Assembly (NCBI RefSeq): GCF_017948265.1
Contig: NZ_CP072852.1
Span: 1,922,001 to 1,986,000, forward strand
Reading direction: 5' to 3'
DNA: 64,000 bases
Source of the DNA: Rhodoferax sp. PAMC 29310
GTDB lineage: Bacteria; Pseudomonadota; Gammaproteobacteria; Burkholderiales; Burkholderiaceae_C
The notes beneath the pieces were generated by a model, which was not told where the DNA came from, made no database searches, and worked only from the letters and a program-made list of their open reading frames with translations. A program made the translations under genes and the position numbers. Below, one piece after another: positions 47,069 to 57,817 of this stretch (the first letter of the stretch is position 1; every line of letters starts with the position of its first letter).

Positions 47069-48139
47069 ATGAAGATTGCAGTATTGCCAGGCGATGGCAT
47101 TGGAACCGAGATTGTTGCCGAAGCCGTGAGCGTGCTCAAGGCCTTGGACCTGAAGTTCGAAATGGAATCCGCCTTGGTCGGGGGCGCCGCCTATGAGGCG
47201 TTTGGTCACCCCCTCCCTGAATCCACGCTTCAACTGGCCAAGAATGCTGACGCGATTCTCTTTGGCGCCGTAGGCGACTGGAAATACGACAAGCTGGATC
47301 GTCCACTGCGTCCTGAGCAGGCCATTCTCGGCTTGCGCAAGAACCTGGGCCTTTTTGCCAACTTCCGTCCTGCCATTTGCTACAACGAATTGGTGGACGC
47401 CTCCAGCCTCAAGCCTGAATTGATTGCTGGCCTGGACATCCTGATCATCAGGGAACTGACAGGTGACATTTACTTTGGCCAACCCCGTGGGCGCCGCATT
47501 GCAACCGACGGGCACTTTCCTGGCGCTGAAGAAGCCTTTGACACCATGCGCTACAGCCGCCCGGAAATTGAGCGTATTGCTCATGTCGCCTTTCAGGCTG
47601 CCCGCAAACGCAGCAAACGGGTTACCAGCGTGGACAAAGCCAACGTACTGGAAACCTTTCAGTTCTGGAAAGACGTGGTGTCAGAGGTTGGCAAAGAGTA
47701 CCCGGACGTCGAACTGGACCACATGTATGTCGACAACGCGGCCATGCAACTGGTACGCGCACCCAAGAAGTTTGACGTCGTCGTCACCGGCAACATGTTT
47801 GGCGACATATTGAGCGACGAAGCGTCCATGCTGACGGGCTCCATTGGCATGTTGCCATCTGCGTCTTTGAATTCCAGCAACCAAGGTTTGTATGAACCCA
47901 GCCACGGAAGTGCACCAGATATCGCTGGCAAAGGCATTGCCAACCCATTGGCAACGATTTTGAGTGCTGCCATGATGCTGCGATTCAGCCTGAACCAGGA
48001 AGAGGCCGCCCTGCGGATCGAAGCTGCGGTTCAATCAGTGCTGACCGAGGGGCTGCGCACCGCCGACATCTACAGTGCCGGAACCACACGGGTGAGCACC
48101 TCCGAAATGGGTGCGGCTGTCGTCAAGGCCTTGAAGTAA
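47069..48139 (+). CDS. leuB: 3-isopropylmalate dehydrogenase
   Basis: A 356-residue NAD-dependent beta-decarboxylating dehydrogenase, the third leucine-specific step. [20 protein letters not shown] opens the protein. [14 protein letters not shown] has the substrate arginine and tyrosine. [20 protein letters not shown] and [19 protein letters not shown] are the metal and NAD sites. It is 34 bases after leuD. Length is typical. Confidence 0.96.
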   Translation: MKIAVLPGDGIGTEIVAEAVSVLKALDLKFEMESALVGGAAYEAFGHPLPESTLQLAKNADAILFGAVGDWKYDKLDRPLRPEQAILGLRKNLGLFANFRPAICYNELVDASSLKPELIAGLDILIIRELTGDIYFGQPRGRRIATDGHFPGAEEAFDTMRYSRPEIERIAHVAFQAARKRSKRVTSVDKANVLETFQFWKDVVSEVGKEYPDVELDHMYVDNAAMQLVRAPKKFDVVVTGNMFGDILSDEASMLTGSIGMLPSASLNSSNQGLYEPSHGSAPDIAGKGIANPLATILSAAMMLRFSLNQEEAALRIEAAVQSVLTEGLRTADIYSAGTTRVSTSEMGAAVVKALK

Positions 48140-48357
48140 AGCCGAATACAATTCTCGTATGTCAGCCATGTTGATCCACCCTCGATTTCCAGCTCCCTCT
48201 CCGAGCGGCGCAGGTGAGTTAGGTGTTTCTGCATGCGTAGCGACCACAAAAACGACAACCACTAAAGGCTGAAACTGCCAGGTTCGTCGTGCCCTCCCGG
48301 CCAGACGAGCCGGGCAGATGGAATTCCTCAATTTCGACGATCTGGAAGGGCAACATG

Positions 48358-49494
48358 ATGAAAACTGGTAATTTGGTCGGCCTGGTTGGCTGGCGCGGCA
48401 TGGTGGGTTCGGTCCTGATGGATCGCATGCAGACTGAAGGCGACTTCGACCTCATTGAACCCCTGTTTTTCTCGACCTCCAACTCGGGTGGTGCCGCCCC
48501 CGCACAGGCGAAAAACGAAACCACACTTAAAGATGCGTTTGACATCAACGAGCTAAAGCGTTGCGACATCATCATCACCGCGCAAGGCGGCGATTACACC
48601 AGCGAGGTTTTCCCCAAACTTCGCGCTGCCGGTTGGGCGGGTCACTGGATTGACGCGGCGTCCACACTGCGGATGAACGGTGATTCCGTTATTGTGTTGG
48701 ACCCGGTCAACATCTCTGTCATCCAGAACGCACTCAGCAAGGGTGGCAAGAATTGGGTCGGCGGAAATTGCACCGTCAGCTGCATGCTGATGGGCGTTGG
48801 CGCCTTGTTCAAGGCCGGATTGGTGGAGTGGATGAGCACCCAAACCTACCAGGCCGCTTCGGGTGGTGGCGCTCAACACATGCGTGAACTTCTGACCCAA
48901 TACGGGACGTTGAACGCAGAAGTTAAAGCACTGCTGGACGACCCGAAAAGCGCGATTCTCGAGATCGATCGGAAAATCATCGCCAAGCAACGTGCGATGT
49001 CGTCCGCCGAAACTGCCAATTTCGGCGTCCCCCTGGGCGGCTCCCTCATTCCCTGGATTGACAAAGACCTCGGGAACGGACAGTCCAAGGAAGAGTGGAA
49101 AGGCATGGCCGAAACTAATAAAATCTTAGGCCTCGGCGAAGGGTTTGGAAGCTCAGAGATTCCAGTGGACGGATTTTGCGTGCGCGTGGGCGCCATGCGC
49201 TGCCACAGTCAGGCACTGACTTTCAAGCTCAAAAAGGACGTCCCGACTGCTGACATTGAAGCCATGATTGCCGCCGACAACGCTTGGGTCAAAGTAGTGC
49301 CCAACACCAGAGAAGCGACGATTCAGGACCTCACCCCCGTAGCTGTCACCGGAACAATGACTATTCCAGTCGGACGAATTCGCAAACTCGCCATGGGACC
49401 CGAGTACGTGGGTGCATTCACGATCGGCGATCAGCTTCTTTGGGGAGCCGCTGAGCCCTTGCGCCGCATGCTGCGGATATTGCTGGCGGCATAG
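48358..49494 (+). CDS. asd: Aspartate-semialdehyde dehydrogenase
   Basis: A 378-residue enzyme that reduces aspartyl phosphate to the semialdehyde for lysine, threonine and methionine synthesis. It opens [20 protein letters not shown] with the NADP motif. The catalytic cysteine is in [14 protein letters not shown], and the catalytic histidine lies in [16 protein letters not shown]. Two ATGs (48355, 48358) follow AAGGG. The second has the better 7-base spacing; the frame open to 48289 is not conserved. It lies downstream of leuB, a common proteobacterial order. Confidence 0.95.
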   Translation: MKTGNLVGLVGWRGMVGSVLMDRMQTEGDFDLIEPLFFSTSNSGGAAPAQAKNETTLKDAFDINELKRCDIIITAQGGDYTSEVFPKLRAAGWAGHWIDAASTLRMNGDSVIVLDPVNISVIQNALSKGGKNWVGGNCTVSCMLMGVGALFKAGLVEWMSTQTYQAASGGGAQHMRELLTQYGTLNAEVKALLDDPKSAILEIDRKIIAKQRAMSSAETANFGVPLGGSLIPWIDKDLGNGQSKEEWKGMAETNKILGLGEGFGSSEIPVDGFCVRVGAMRCHSQALTFKLKKDVPTADIEAMIAADNAWVKVVPNTREATIQDLTPVAVTGTMTIPVGRIRKLAMGPEYVGAFTIGDQLLWGAAEPLRRMLRILLAA

Positions 49495-49528
49495 CAACAT
49501 TTGGTGCGAATCGATTTCGCACCACCTC

Positions 49529-49567
49529 AAGCGCCCCTCTTGCTGTCACCTCGCGCAAGAGGGGCGT
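49529..49567 (+). terminator. Terminator after asd
   Basis: A GCGCCCCTCTTGC arm pairs with GCAAGAGGGGCG, followed by TTGTTGTTT. It lies about 35 bases after the asd stop. Confidence 0.82.
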
Positions 49568-49751
49568 TGTTGTTTAACATCATAGAATCTCATGATTCGC
49601 CCAGCAAGCGAGACGACTCACTGTTAGAAGCATAGTCATCTTGTCTTCGTAAGGTATTGATGTTATTGTGCTTTTCAACAAAAAAGTCGTATGACATGGT
49701 GTAGTTCCTACGCGCCTGTTTTACTGTCGCCAGAATACCGGAGTTCTCAAA

Positions 49752-52352
49752 TTGAATGCAAAGTCACATCGTTGGCAAAAGACCGTTCTGGCGGCGGCGG
49801 CATCTGCCCTTCTAGGGTTGGCGGGCTCCAATGCTTCCGCGCTGTCCTTGGGTCGCATCACGGTCCAGTCTGCCTTGGGTGAGCCCCTTCGGGCCGAGAT
49901 CGACATTCCGGAAATAAATGCAGAGGAAGCAGCGTCGTTAAAAGCAGCGGTGGCTCAACCAGCAGCCTTCCAGGCTGCAGGCATGGAATACAACCCTGCC
50001 ATGGGCAGCTTAAAAACTTCGCTTCAAACCCGCCCCAATGGCAGAGCCTTCATCCGGCTAAGCAGTGATCGCGCGATCAATGAACCGTTTGTCGACATGA
50101 TTCTGGAGGCCACCTGGGCGTCAGGGCGCATCGTGCGTGACTACACCATGCTATTCGACCCGGCGCCGCTGAAGAAAGCGCCGCCGACTGCGCCAAGTCC
50201 TGTCCAGGCGCCAACTCAAGCACCGGCGGCGACCTCATCCGCTCCAGCTCCGCGGCCCAATGTAGTGGCCCCAGCCAAGGCTGAATCGCGGCCTGCGGAG
50301 CGCCCCACCCCAACCCAACCCGCCCCGGTAACATCCAAGCCGCAAGAGCGCGTTCAGAAAATCAAGATCAAGGCGGGGGACACTGCAAGCGGCATTGCTG
50401 CGACCATCCTGCCCGCCAATGTGTCGCTCGATCAAATGTTAGTGGCCATGTTGCGCGCCAATCCGGACGCTTTTATCCGTGACAACGTCAATCGGATGAA
50501 GGCCGGAGCCGTGCTTGAGGTGCCGACTGAGGCGCAGGCAAATGCCACACCGGAGTCCGAGGCAAGCCAGATGATTGTTGCGCAGAGCCGTGACTTCAAT
50601 GATTTCCGAAGGAAATTGGCCAGTAACGCACCTGACGTAGAGCAGGCGGCGGCCGACCGCCAGGCCAGTGGCCGCCTCCAAGCCCAGGTCGATGACAAAA
50701 AGACCGAGACCCCTGCGCCAGACAAATTGACCCTCTCCAAGGGGTCCGTCGAAACCAAAATTGCTGAAGATCAGCTTGCCAAAGACCGTGCAGCGGCCGA
50801 TGCAGCCAGCCGTGCCGCGGAACTGACCAAGAACATCAACGATTTGGGCAAGCTTGGCGTTTCCGCCAACAGCTCTTCCACCTCTGCGCAGCGAACCGCA
50901 TCAGCAGCAGAACCTGCCCCTGCTGCGCTTGCGGTTCCAGCAGCCTTGCCAGACGCGCCTCCAAAAGAGCCAGCGCCAGTAGTTGCCCCGGCGGTTGAAC
51001 CCGCCGCGCCAGTGGCTGCTCCGGCCCCCTCTGCGACACCAGCAGCTGAGCCAGGGTTTGTTGACGACCTGATCGAAAATCCGCTGGTACCCGCTGGTGC
51101 GGCGGGCTTGGTTGTCCTGTTGGCAGCTCTGGGCATCTACCGCATGCGCCAGCGCAAGAACAAGGCGCATGTGGACAGCTCCTTCATGGAAAGCCACTTG
51201 AAGCCGGAATCATTTTTTGGCGCCAGCGGCGGCCAAAGCGTGGACACCAGCGACAGCGGAACTTCGGGTTCTTCCATGGTCTACTCGCCCAGCCAGTTGG
51301 TGGCCGACGACGTGGATCCCTTGGCCGAGGCTGATGTTTACCTGGCCTATGGCCGGGACCTTCAAGCTGAGGAAATTTTGAGGGAAGCCCTGCGCACCCA
51401 ACCGGGACGCATTGCAATTCATCAAAAACTGGTTGATATTTTTGCCAAGCGCAATGACGCACATGGGCTTGAAGAGGTGGCCGCTCTTGCATTCAAGCTC
51501 ACCGGCGGCACGGGTGCCGAATGGGCACGAATTTGTGAGTTGGGACTGGGGATCGACCCGAGCAACTCCCTCTATCAACCGGGTGGCGAGCCGCTTCCAG
51601 CAAGTGAACTGCCCACTCCTGAGAATGAACCACAAGTTGATCGCGACGCCGACGACAACAGCGAAGATCTTGACAGTGCCAGAGCGACATTGACACCCGA
51701 TGCAGCTGAAGAAAACCCGTCTGATGCGGGTGGTGTTGATCTGGACCTCGACCTTGATTTTTCGTTCGAAGAACAGCCATCCAGCCAAATCACCGAAGCG
51801 CTGCCAAGTGACATGGCGCCCGTTGCTGAGCTACCGTCGATTGACGACGACGCCAGTGCACTCGACTCAGTGGCAATGACGCTTGAATTTGAGCCCCCCA
51901 CCGAAGTCCCTCTTCCGGCGCCCGCACCAACGGACAAGCTCAATGACATCAACTTTGATTTGTCTGCCCTGGACGATCTGACGTCTGAGCCAGCGGCACT
52001 GGACGGCAAAATTGACACGGAAGAATTCAAAGTTCAAGCCGCCACCAGTTTCGGCACCACAGAGCCAGGCGCGCTGACGACCGATGAGCCGGAGGACGGC
52101 CCGAACTCGGATCTCAGCATGTTGGACTTTGATTTAGACGGCTTATCGCTTGACTTGAATACACCCGAGTCCAGCGACGCCAACGCGGCACCAGTCGAGC
52201 ACGAAGATCCCTTGATGACCAAACTGGCGCTGGCCGAGGAGTTCAGCGCCATCGGTGACGACGACGGTGCTCGCGCTTTGATTGAGGAAGTTCTCTCCGA
52301 AGCCACTGGCGACATGAAAGCCAAGGCGCAGCGCGCCTTGGGCAACTTGTAA
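49752..52352 (+). CDS. fimV: FimV/HubP family peptidoglycan-binding polar protein
   Basis: An 866-residue inner-membrane organiser linked to type IV pili and cell-pole assembly in relatives. A signal peptide ends near SNASA. The FimV N-terminal domain (LSLGRITVQSALGEPLRAEI), a LysM region (QKIKIKAGDTASGIAATILP), a proline/alanine-rich linker and one membrane helix near residue 450 (GLVVLLAALGIYRMRQ) follow. A long acidic cytoplasmic part ends in the FimV C-terminal motif (TKLALAEEFSAIGDDDGARA). I start at TTG 49752, eight bases after GGAG; no ATG lies before the signal peptide. Position between asd and truA is conserved in many beta/gammaproteobacteria. Confidence 0.92.
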   Translation: MNAKSHRWQKTVLAAAASALLGLAGSNASALSLGRITVQSALGEPLRAEIDIPEINAEEAASLKAAVAQPAAFQAAGMEYNPAMGSLKTSLQTRPNGRAFIRLSSDRAINEPFVDMILEATWASGRIVRDYTMLFDPAPLKKAPPTAPSPVQAPTQAPAATSSAPAPRPNVVAPAKAESRPAERPTPTQPAPVTSKPQERVQKIKIKAGDTASGIAATILPANVSLDQMLVAMLRANPDAFIRDNVNRMKAGAVLEVPTEAQANATPESEASQMIVAQSRDFNDFRRKLASNAPDVEQAAADRQASGRLQAQVDDKKTETPAPDKLTLSKGSVETKIAEDQLAKDRAAADAASRAAELTKNINDLGKLGVSANSSSTSAQRTASAAEPAPAALAVPAALPDAPPKEPAPVVAPAVEPAAPVAAPAPSATPAAEPGFVDDLIENPLVPAGAAGLVVLLAALGIYRMRQRKNKAHVDSSFMESHLKPESFFGASGGQSVDTSDSGTSGSSMVYSPSQLVADDVDPLAEADVYLAYGRDLQAEEILREALRTQPGRIAIHQKLVDIFAKRNDAHGLEEVAALAFKLTGGTGAEWARICELGLGIDPSNSLYQPGGEPLPASELPTPENEPQVDRDADDNSEDLDSARATLTPDAAEENPSDAGGVDLDLDLDFSFEEQPSSQITEALPSDMAPVAELPSIDDDASALDSVAMTLEFEPPTEVPLPAPAPTDKLNDINFDLSALDDLTSEPAALDGKIDTEEFKVQAATSFGTTEPGALTTDEPEDGPNSDLSMLDFDLDGLSLDLNTPESSDANAAPVEHEDPLMTKLALAEEFSAIGDDDGARALIEEVLSEATGDMKAKAQRALGNL

Positions 52353-52399
52353 AAAGACCCACCTTCGTCGCTCAAAGACGAGGGTGACTTGAATTTATC

Positions 52400-53182
52400 T
52401 TGAGGCTAGCACTCGGCATCAGCTACAACGGGCAGGCTTATCAGGGATGGCAAAGCCAACTCTCCCGTCAAACCGTTCAGGACCAGTTGGAAGCGGCTCT
52501 GGGAAAGTTCACGGCGCAAAAGGTATCAACGCTGTGCGCTGGGAGGACAGATGCCGGCGTTCACGGGCTCATGCAAGTGATCCACTTCGACACCGACTTA
52601 GTGCGGCCCACCGCCTCATGGGTTCGCGGCACTAACGCATTTTTGCCACCCGATATAGCCGTTGAGTGGGCTCAAGTCGTGCCCACTGAATTTCACTGCC
52701 GTGCCTGTGCGCAGTCCCGTCGCTACGCTTATATCTTGATTGAGTCCACGGTTCGGCCCAGCATTGATGCCGGGCGCGTGGGCTGGGTCTACCGCCCCCT
52801 CGATGGCCAAGCCATGCGCCAGGCGGCCGCTTATTTAATCGGCGAACACGACTTTAGCTCCTTTAGGGCGGCCGCCTGTCAGGCATTGACACCGGTCAAA
52901 ACTCTGCAACGCATCGAAATCTCCCAGCGCGGCGCCTATTGGCGCTTTGAATTCGAAGCCAATGCGTTTCTGCACCATATGATCCGCAACATCATGGGCG
53001 GCTTGATTGCGGTGGGGCAACATAAACATCCCGCTGAATGGATGAAAAAGATTCTGCTGGCACGAGACCGCACGGTGGCCGCGCCGACCTTCTCCCCCAA
53101 CGGGCTTTACTTTTTGGGCCCACGCTATGCCCCGCACTGGGGTCTTCCCGAGCGCACCCCTGCTTTTGATGGATTGCCATGA
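52400..53182 (+). CDS. truA: tRNA pseudouridine(38-40) synthase
   Basis: A 260-residue enzyme that isomerises U38-U40 in the anticodon arm. The catalytic aspartate is in CAGRTDAGVHGLMQV. RRYAYILIES and FLHHMIRNIMGGL are the other TruA blocks. The start is TTG 52400 (MRLALGISYNGQAYQGWQS), with no ATG nearby; the ribosome binding site is weak. A small hairpin (52360-52386) lies between fimV and truA but lacks a T run, so read-through from fimV is likely. It overlaps trpF by four bases. Confidence 0.95.
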   Translation: MRLALGISYNGQAYQGWQSQLSRQTVQDQLEAALGKFTAQKVSTLCAGRTDAGVHGLMQVIHFDTDLVRPTASWVRGTNAFLPPDIAVEWAQVVPTEFHCRACAQSRRYAYILIESTVRPSIDAGRVGWVYRPLDGQAMRQAAAYLIGEHDFSSFRAAACQALTPVKTLQRIEISQRGAYWRFEFEANAFLHHMIRNIMGGLIAVGQHKHPAEWMKKILLARDRTVAAPTFSPNGLYFLGPRYAPHWGLPERTPAFDGLP

Positions 53183-53895
53183 CCTCTGACGCCCTTTTTT
53201 CCCAACGTACCCGCATCAAAATTTGTGGACTCACCCGTGAGCAAGACTTGGATGCTGCCGTTGCGGCAGGGGTCGATGCAATTGGGTTTGTCATGTACGA
53301 GAAAAGCCCACGCTATGTGTCGCCGACTCGCGCCGCTGAATTGGCGAAACGCCTCCCGCCTTTCATCACGCCGGTGCTTTTGTTCGTGAACGAGAGCGTT
53401 TCAAAAGTCATAGCGACTTGTGCCCATATCGCGGGCGCAACAGCCCAATTTCATGGTGATGAAACGCCCGAAGACTGCCTTGCCGCCACGCATCAAGGTG
53501 CGCGCCCGTTCCTGCGAGCAGCGCGCATTCCCTTGGGCGAAGCGGGCGCCCGGTTTGATCTCGTAAAATATGCTTCCGACTACTCTCAATCCCAAGCCAT
53601 CTTGCTCGACGCCCATGTCGACGGGTACGGTGGCGGGGGGCAAACATTCCATTGGTCACTTCTGCCTCCAAGCGTCAACGCTCACCTCGTCTTGAGTGGT
53701 GGGCTCGACGCTGCCAACGTCACCGACGGCATTCTGCAGGTACGCCCGCGCTGTAAATCGCTGGCTGTCGATGTGAGCTCGGGTGTCGAACTCTCAGGCC
53801 CTGGTAACAAGGGCCTCAAAGACCCCGGAAAAATCAATCAATTTGTCGCTGCCGTTCGGGCGGCGGACCAACAACTCAAGGACCTTGCGGGGTAA
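53179..53895 (+). CDS. trpF: Phosphoribosylanthranilate isomerase
   Basis: A 238-residue TIM-barrel enzyme of tryptophan synthesis. RTRIKICGLTREQDL holds the catalytic cysteine. FHGDETPEDC, ILLDAHVDGYGGGGQTFHW and LVLSGGLDAANV complete the TrpF signature, with the catalytic aspartate in the second. It starts inside truA's stop (ATGA) and precedes trpB by 42 bases, so truA-trpF-trpB-trpA probably form one unit. Confidence 0.95.
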   Translation: MTSDALFSQRTRIKICGLTREQDLDAAVAAGVDAIGFVMYEKSPRYVSPTRAAELAKRLPPFITPVLLFVNESVSKVIATCAHIAGATAQFHGDETPEDCLAATHQGARPFLRAARIPLGEAGARFDLVKYASDYSQSQAILLDAHVDGYGGGGQTFHWSLLPPSVNAHLVLSGGLDAANVTDGILQVRPRCKSLAVDVSSGVELSGPGNKGLKDPGKINQFVAAVRAADQQLKDLAG

Positions 53896-53937
53896 CACCA
53901 GTCATCAGATACTGGTGCGGCCCCCAGTAGACCCACT

Positions 53938-55236
53938 ATGACGACCTACCAACAACCTGACCTGCGTGGTCACTTCGGCATTTATGGCGGCCGTTTCATC
54001 TCGGAGACGCTGACCCACGCCGTCAACGAACTCACAGACGCTTACGCCAAGTACCAGAACGACCCGGCGTTTGTTGCCGAGTTCAACGATGAGCTGGCCC
54101 ACTTTGTTGGCCGACCTTCCCCGGTCTACCATGCCGCCCGCATGAGCCGTGAACAAGGTGGTGCCCAGATATTTCTCAAGCGTGAAGACCTGAACCACAC
54201 CGGCGCGCACAAGATCAACAACACCATTGGTCAGGCCATGCTCGCCAAGCGCATGGGTAAACCTCGCGTGATTGCCGAAACCGGTGCGGGCCAACACGGC
54301 GTTGCGACGGCGACGATTTGCGCGCGCTACGGCCTGGAGTGTGTGGTCTACATGGGCAGTGAAGACGTCAAGCGCCAGAGCCCCAATGTTTACCGCATGA
54401 AACTGCTGGGCGCCACGGTGGTGCCCGTTGAAAGCGGCAGCAAGACGCTGAAAGATGCCCTGAACGAAGCCATGCGCGACTGGGTTGCCAACGTGGACAA
54501 CACGTTTTACATCATTGGCACTGTGGCTGGGCCACACCCATACCCCATGATGGTGCGCGACTTCCAAAGCGTGATTGGCAATGAATGCCTGGTGCAAATG
54601 CCTGAGATGCTGGCCAAGGCGGGTTGTGCCAACCCACAGCCTGATGTGGTCATGGCGTGTGTCGGCGGTGGCAGCAATGCGATGGGCATCTTCTACCCCT
54701 ATATTTCCCACGCCAACACTCGGTTGATTGGAGTGGAAGCAGCGGGTGAAGGCATGGACACCGCCCGTCATTCGGCGTCACTGCAACGTGGCAGCCCCGG
54801 CGTATTGCACGGCAACCGCACCTACGTGCTGCAGGACGACAACGGACAAGTCACTGAAACACACAGCATCAGCGCCGGGCTGGACTACCCCGGCGTGGGC
54901 CCTGAGCATGCTTTCCTGAAAGACATCGGTCGCGCCGAATATGTTGGCATCACCGACAAAGAAGCGCTGGAGGCCTTTCATTACCTGTGCCGAACCGAGG
55001 GCATCATTCCTGCACTGGAATCCAGCCACGCCGTGGCCTACGGCATGAAACTAGCCAAGACCATGCGCCCTGATCAATCGATTTTGATCAATTTGTCAGG
55101 CCGTGGTGACAAGGACATTGGCACAGTCGCTGATCTGAGCCAGGCAGACTTCTTCTGTCGCCCCAGCTGCACCGGCCAATCGGTCAAAGGCGGTGATGTC
55201 AGCAATGACACCCACGTCATGAAAGTTGTCAAATGA
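53938..55236 (+). CDS. trpB: Tryptophan synthase beta subunit
   Basis: A 432-residue PLP enzyme joining indole and serine. The PLP lysine is in [18 protein letters not shown]. The ammonium-channel and serine-binding part is [14 protein letters not shown], and the phosphate loop is [15 protein letters not shown]. The C terminus is slightly extended beyond the usual about 400 residues ([20 protein letters not shown]). It overlaps trpA by four bases, as expected for subunits of one complex. Confidence 0.97.
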   Translation: MTTYQQPDLRGHFGIYGGRFISETLTHAVNELTDAYAKYQNDPAFVAEFNDELAHFVGRPSPVYHAARMSREQGGAQIFLKREDLNHTGAHKINNTIGQAMLAKRMGKPRVIAETGAGQHGVATATICARYGLECVVYMGSEDVKRQSPNVYRMKLLGATVVPVESGSKTLKDALNEAMRDWVANVDNTFYIIGTVAGPHPYPMMVRDFQSVIGNECLVQMPEMLAKAGCANPQPDVVMACVGGGSNAMGIFYPYISHANTRLIGVEAAGEGMDTARHSASLQRGSPGVLHGNRTYVLQDDNGQVTETHSISAGLDYPGVGPEHAFLKDIGRAEYVGITDKEALEAFHYLCRTEGIIPALESSHAVAYGMKLAKTMRPDQSILINLSGRGDKDIGTVADLSQADFFCRPSCTGQSVKGGDVSNDTHVMKVVK

Positions 55237-56054
55237 GCCGCATCACCACAACATTCGCGCAACTCAAAGCACAGGGCCGCAAGGCGCTGATTCCCTACGT
55301 GACAGCCGGTTTTCCTTTTGCCGATGTCACCCCCGAGCTGATGCACGCCATGGTGGCGGGTGGTGCCGATGTCATTGAACTCGGTGTTCCCTTTTCCGAC
55401 CCCAGCGCCGATGGTCCGGTGATCCAGAAGGCTGGTGACAAAGCCTTGGCCCAAGGCATTGGCATGGTGCGGGTGCTGGACATGGTGCGCGCTTTTCGCA
55501 CGAAAGACACCACAACCCCCGTGGTGCTGATGGGCTACGCCAACCCGGTTGAGCGCTACAACCAAAAACACGCCAGCAAAACCAGTCAAAGTGCGTTTGT
55601 GCAAGACGCTGCTGCTGCCGGTGTGGACGGCATGTTGATTGTGGACTACCCGCCCGAAGAGTGCGAGGAGTTCGCCGCTGAACTGAAGTCCGCCGGCATG
55701 GACCTGATCTTTTTGCTGGCCCCCACATCCACCACCGAGCGCATGCAGCAAGTGGCCCGCGTAGCCAGTGGCTATGTCTACTACGTCTCGCTCAAGGGCG
55801 TGACAGGGTCTGGCACCTTGGACACGGCGGCGGTGGAGGCCATGCTGCCGCGCATTCGCGAGCATGTGTCGGTTCCAGTGGGTGTCGGTTTTGGCATCCG
55901 TGATGCCGAAACAGCCCGCCTCATTGGCAAAGTGGCCGATGCCGTGGTCATTGGCAGCAAGATCATTCAACTGATTGATGAACAGCCTCGCGACCAGGTC
56001 GCGCCAGTGGCGCAGCAGTTCCTCCGTGAAATTCGCACCGCGCTGGATGCCTGA
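55233..56054 (+). CDS. trpA: Tryptophan synthase alpha subunit
   Basis: A 273-residue TIM-barrel subunit that cleaves indole-3-glycerol phosphate. The catalytic glutamate is in [19 protein letters not shown] and the catalytic aspartate in [24 protein letters not shown] binds phosphate. Its ATG overlaps trpB's TGA. accD follows after about 150 bases. Confidence 0.97.
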   Translation: MSRITTTFAQLKAQGRKALIPYVTAGFPFADVTPELMHAMVAGGADVIELGVPFSDPSADGPVIQKAGDKALAQGIGMVRVLDMVRAFRTKDTTTPVVLMGYANPVERYNQKHASKTSQSAFVQDAAAAGVDGMLIVDYPPEECEEFAAELKSAGMDLIFLLAPTSTTERMQQVARVASGYVYYVSLKGVTGSGTLDTAAVEAMLPRIREHVSVPVGVGFGIRDAETARLIGKVADAVVIGSKIIQLIDEQPRDQVAPVAQQFLREIRTALDA

Positions 56055-56204
56055 TTTTGCTCTGTATCCCGCCCGGCAGGTCCAGCCGCGGGGCGGGGCC
56101 GCTTTGCAATCAGCGGCAGTCGTGAACTAAACTCCGACTTCGCGAGACAGCGTGGCGTGGCAAACAGCGCACCCGTGGCGTCCTCAACTAATGAAGGTGA
56201 TCCT

Positions 56205-57077
56205 ATGAGTTGGCTAGAAAAATTACTCCCCTCGAAAATCCAGCAAACCAACCCGGCAGACCGACGTACCGTCCCGGAAGGCGTCTGGAGCAAGTGCCCC
56301 AGCTGTGAAGCAGTTTTGTACAAGGCCGATCTGGAACAGAACCAGAACGTCTGCCCGACCTGCAGCCACCACCACCGCATTGGCGCGCGCTCCCGGCTCA
56401 ACACCTTTCTGGACAACGAAGGGCGCTATGAGATCGGTCAAGAGGTGCTGCCAGTCGACGCCCTGAAGTTCAAGGACAGCCGCAAGTACCCCGAGCGTTT
56501 GAAGGAAGCTCTGGAAAACACGGGTGAAACCGATGCATTGATCGTGATGGGCGGTGCCGTGCATGGCATTGGCGTCGTCGCGGCCTGCTTTGAATTTGAA
56601 TTCATGGGCGGCAGCATGGGCTCGGTCGTGGGTGAACGCTTTGTGCGCGGTGTTCATGCCGCCATTGAGCAAAAGGTGCCTTTCATCTGCTTTACCTCCA
56701 CCGGCGGTGCCCGCATGCAGGAAGGCTTGCTCAGCCTGATGCAAATGGCCAAAACCAATGCCTCCCTGACACGGTTGGCCAAGAAAGGCCTTCCCTACAT
56801 CAGCGTGTTGACCGACCCGACCATGGGCGGCGTCAGCGCCGGCTTTGCTTTCCTGGGCGATGTGGTCATTGCTGAACCCAAAGCCTTGATCGGCTTTGCC
56901 GGCCCCCGCGTGATTGAATCCACCGTGCGAGTGAAGTTGCCAGAGGGTTTTCAACGTGCGGAGTTCTTGCAGACCAAAGGGGCGATTGACTTCATTTGTG
57001 ATCGCCGCGAGTTGAAAAAAACCATCGCCAACACTCTGGCCATGCTGCAACGCCAACCGGCCGATGCGGTGATCTGA
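56205..57077 (+). CDS. accD: Acetyl-CoA carboxylase carboxyltransferase subunit beta
   Basis: A 290-residue subunit that with AccA transfers carboxyl from biotin to acetyl-CoA. A four-cysteine zinc ribbon (CPSCEAVLY and NVCPTCSHH) starts the protein. [20 protein letters not shown] and [12 protein letters not shown] form the crotonase-fold oxyanion site. I start at ATG 56205 ([12 protein letters not shown]) after GAAGGTGATCCT, rather than an in-frame upstream codon at 56157. The trpA-accD neighbourhood is usual. Confidence 0.96.
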   Translation: MSWLEKLLPSKIQQTNPADRRTVPEGVWSKCPSCEAVLYKADLEQNQNVCPTCSHHHRIGARSRLNTFLDNEGRYEIGQEVLPVDALKFKDSRKYPERLKEALENTGETDALIVMGGAVHGIGVVAACFEFEFMGGSMGSVVGERFVRGVHAAIEQKVPFICFTSTGGARMQEGLLSLMQMAKTNASLTRLAKKGLPYISVLTDPTMGGVSAGFAFLGDVVIAEPKALIGFAGPRVIESTVRVKLPEGFQRAEFLQTKGAIDFICDRRELKKTIANTLAMLQRQPADAVI

Positions 57078-57086
57078 TTCACCTCC

Positions 57087-57125
57087 CCATGAAAGAAGGC
57101 GCCCAAGTGGCGCCTTTTTTCATGG
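57087..57125. terminator. Bidirectional terminator between accD and the YggT gene
   Basis: A 17-bp stem with one wobble pair: the left arm is 57087-57103, the loop CAAGT is 57104-57108 and the right arm is 57109-57125. The core is AAGGCGCC/GGCGCCTT with A and T runs on both sides. It serves accD (plus) and the convergent YggT gene (minus). Confidence 0.88.
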
Positions 57126-57134
57126 AAGGATCGT

Positions 57135-57698
57135 TTACGCCAGCAGCGCCATGCCCTGCAGATTACCCAGCACGATGGAGGCGATTTGCAACAATAGCAA
57201 AAGCACCAGCGGGGACAGGTCAATGCCCCCAATCAGCGGCAGCACCCGGCGAATCGGCATCAGCGCAGGCGCCACCAAGCGCTCAATCACATCGGACATG
57301 ACCGATCGCGCTTGCACCCAGGACAGGATCGCGTAGACGATGATCAGCCCGGTCATGCCGGAGATAAACAGTCTAAGCAAACCAAAGGCGGCCAAGATCG
57401 GCACCGCAAACAGGCCTCCACCGGCGCCGGCCATCAACCAGAGCAACGCAAACTGGCCCAACTCCAGCAGATAGGCCGCCACCAGACTGGCCGTGTCCCA
57501 GCGGCCGAGGGATGGCACCACGCGGCGCAGCGGCAGCACCAGCCAGTCGGTCAAGGCAAAGACAAAACGACCCAATGGATTGCCGGACCGGGCCGACATG
57601 GGAATACGCTGATGCTGCATGTACAGGCGCAGCAAGCAGGCGCCCGCCAGCACACTGACAGCGACTTCCAGCAGGAGAGAAAAGATTTGATAAAGCAT
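57135..57698 (-). CDS. YggT family membrane protein
   Basis: A 187-residue protein with two YggT repeats, each a helix pair with a proline/arginine motif. The first reads GRFVFALTDWLVLPLRRVVPS and the second LVAPALMPIRRVLPLIGGID. YggT proteins are linked to osmotic or cell-division roles in different bacteria; the function here is open. I start at ATG 57698 (MLYQIFSLLLEVAVSVLAG); the open frame extends 35 codons upstream without conservation. It converges with accD and diverges from lysS. Confidence 0.88.
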   Translation of the reverse strand: MLYQIFSLLLEVAVSVLAGACLLRLYMQHQRIPMSARSGNPLGRFVFALTDWLVLPLRRVVPSLGRWDTASLVAAYLLELGQFALLWLMAGAGGGLFAVPILAAFGLLRLFISGMTGLIIVYAILSWVQARSVMSDVIERLVAPALMPIRRVLPLIGGIDLSPLVLLLLLQIASIVLGNLQGMALLA

Positions 57699-57817
57699 GG
57701 TGTGGGTGTGAATTTCACATTCAATGATAGCCACTCCGCGCGGCCAACTAAAATCAACGTTTTTCGGCCAGTCACTGGCTGGTATCTGCTTACCCTTGAC
57801 CACTCGATTGCGCCCTC

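Noticed and set aside
53905..54771. 288-codon histidine/valine-rich minus-strand frame over trpB
   Set aside because: Antisense shadow produced by the codon bias of trpB.
55074..55970. 298-codon minus-strand frame over trpB/trpA
   Set aside because: Antisense shadow; its end matches nothing and the plus-strand genes are certain.
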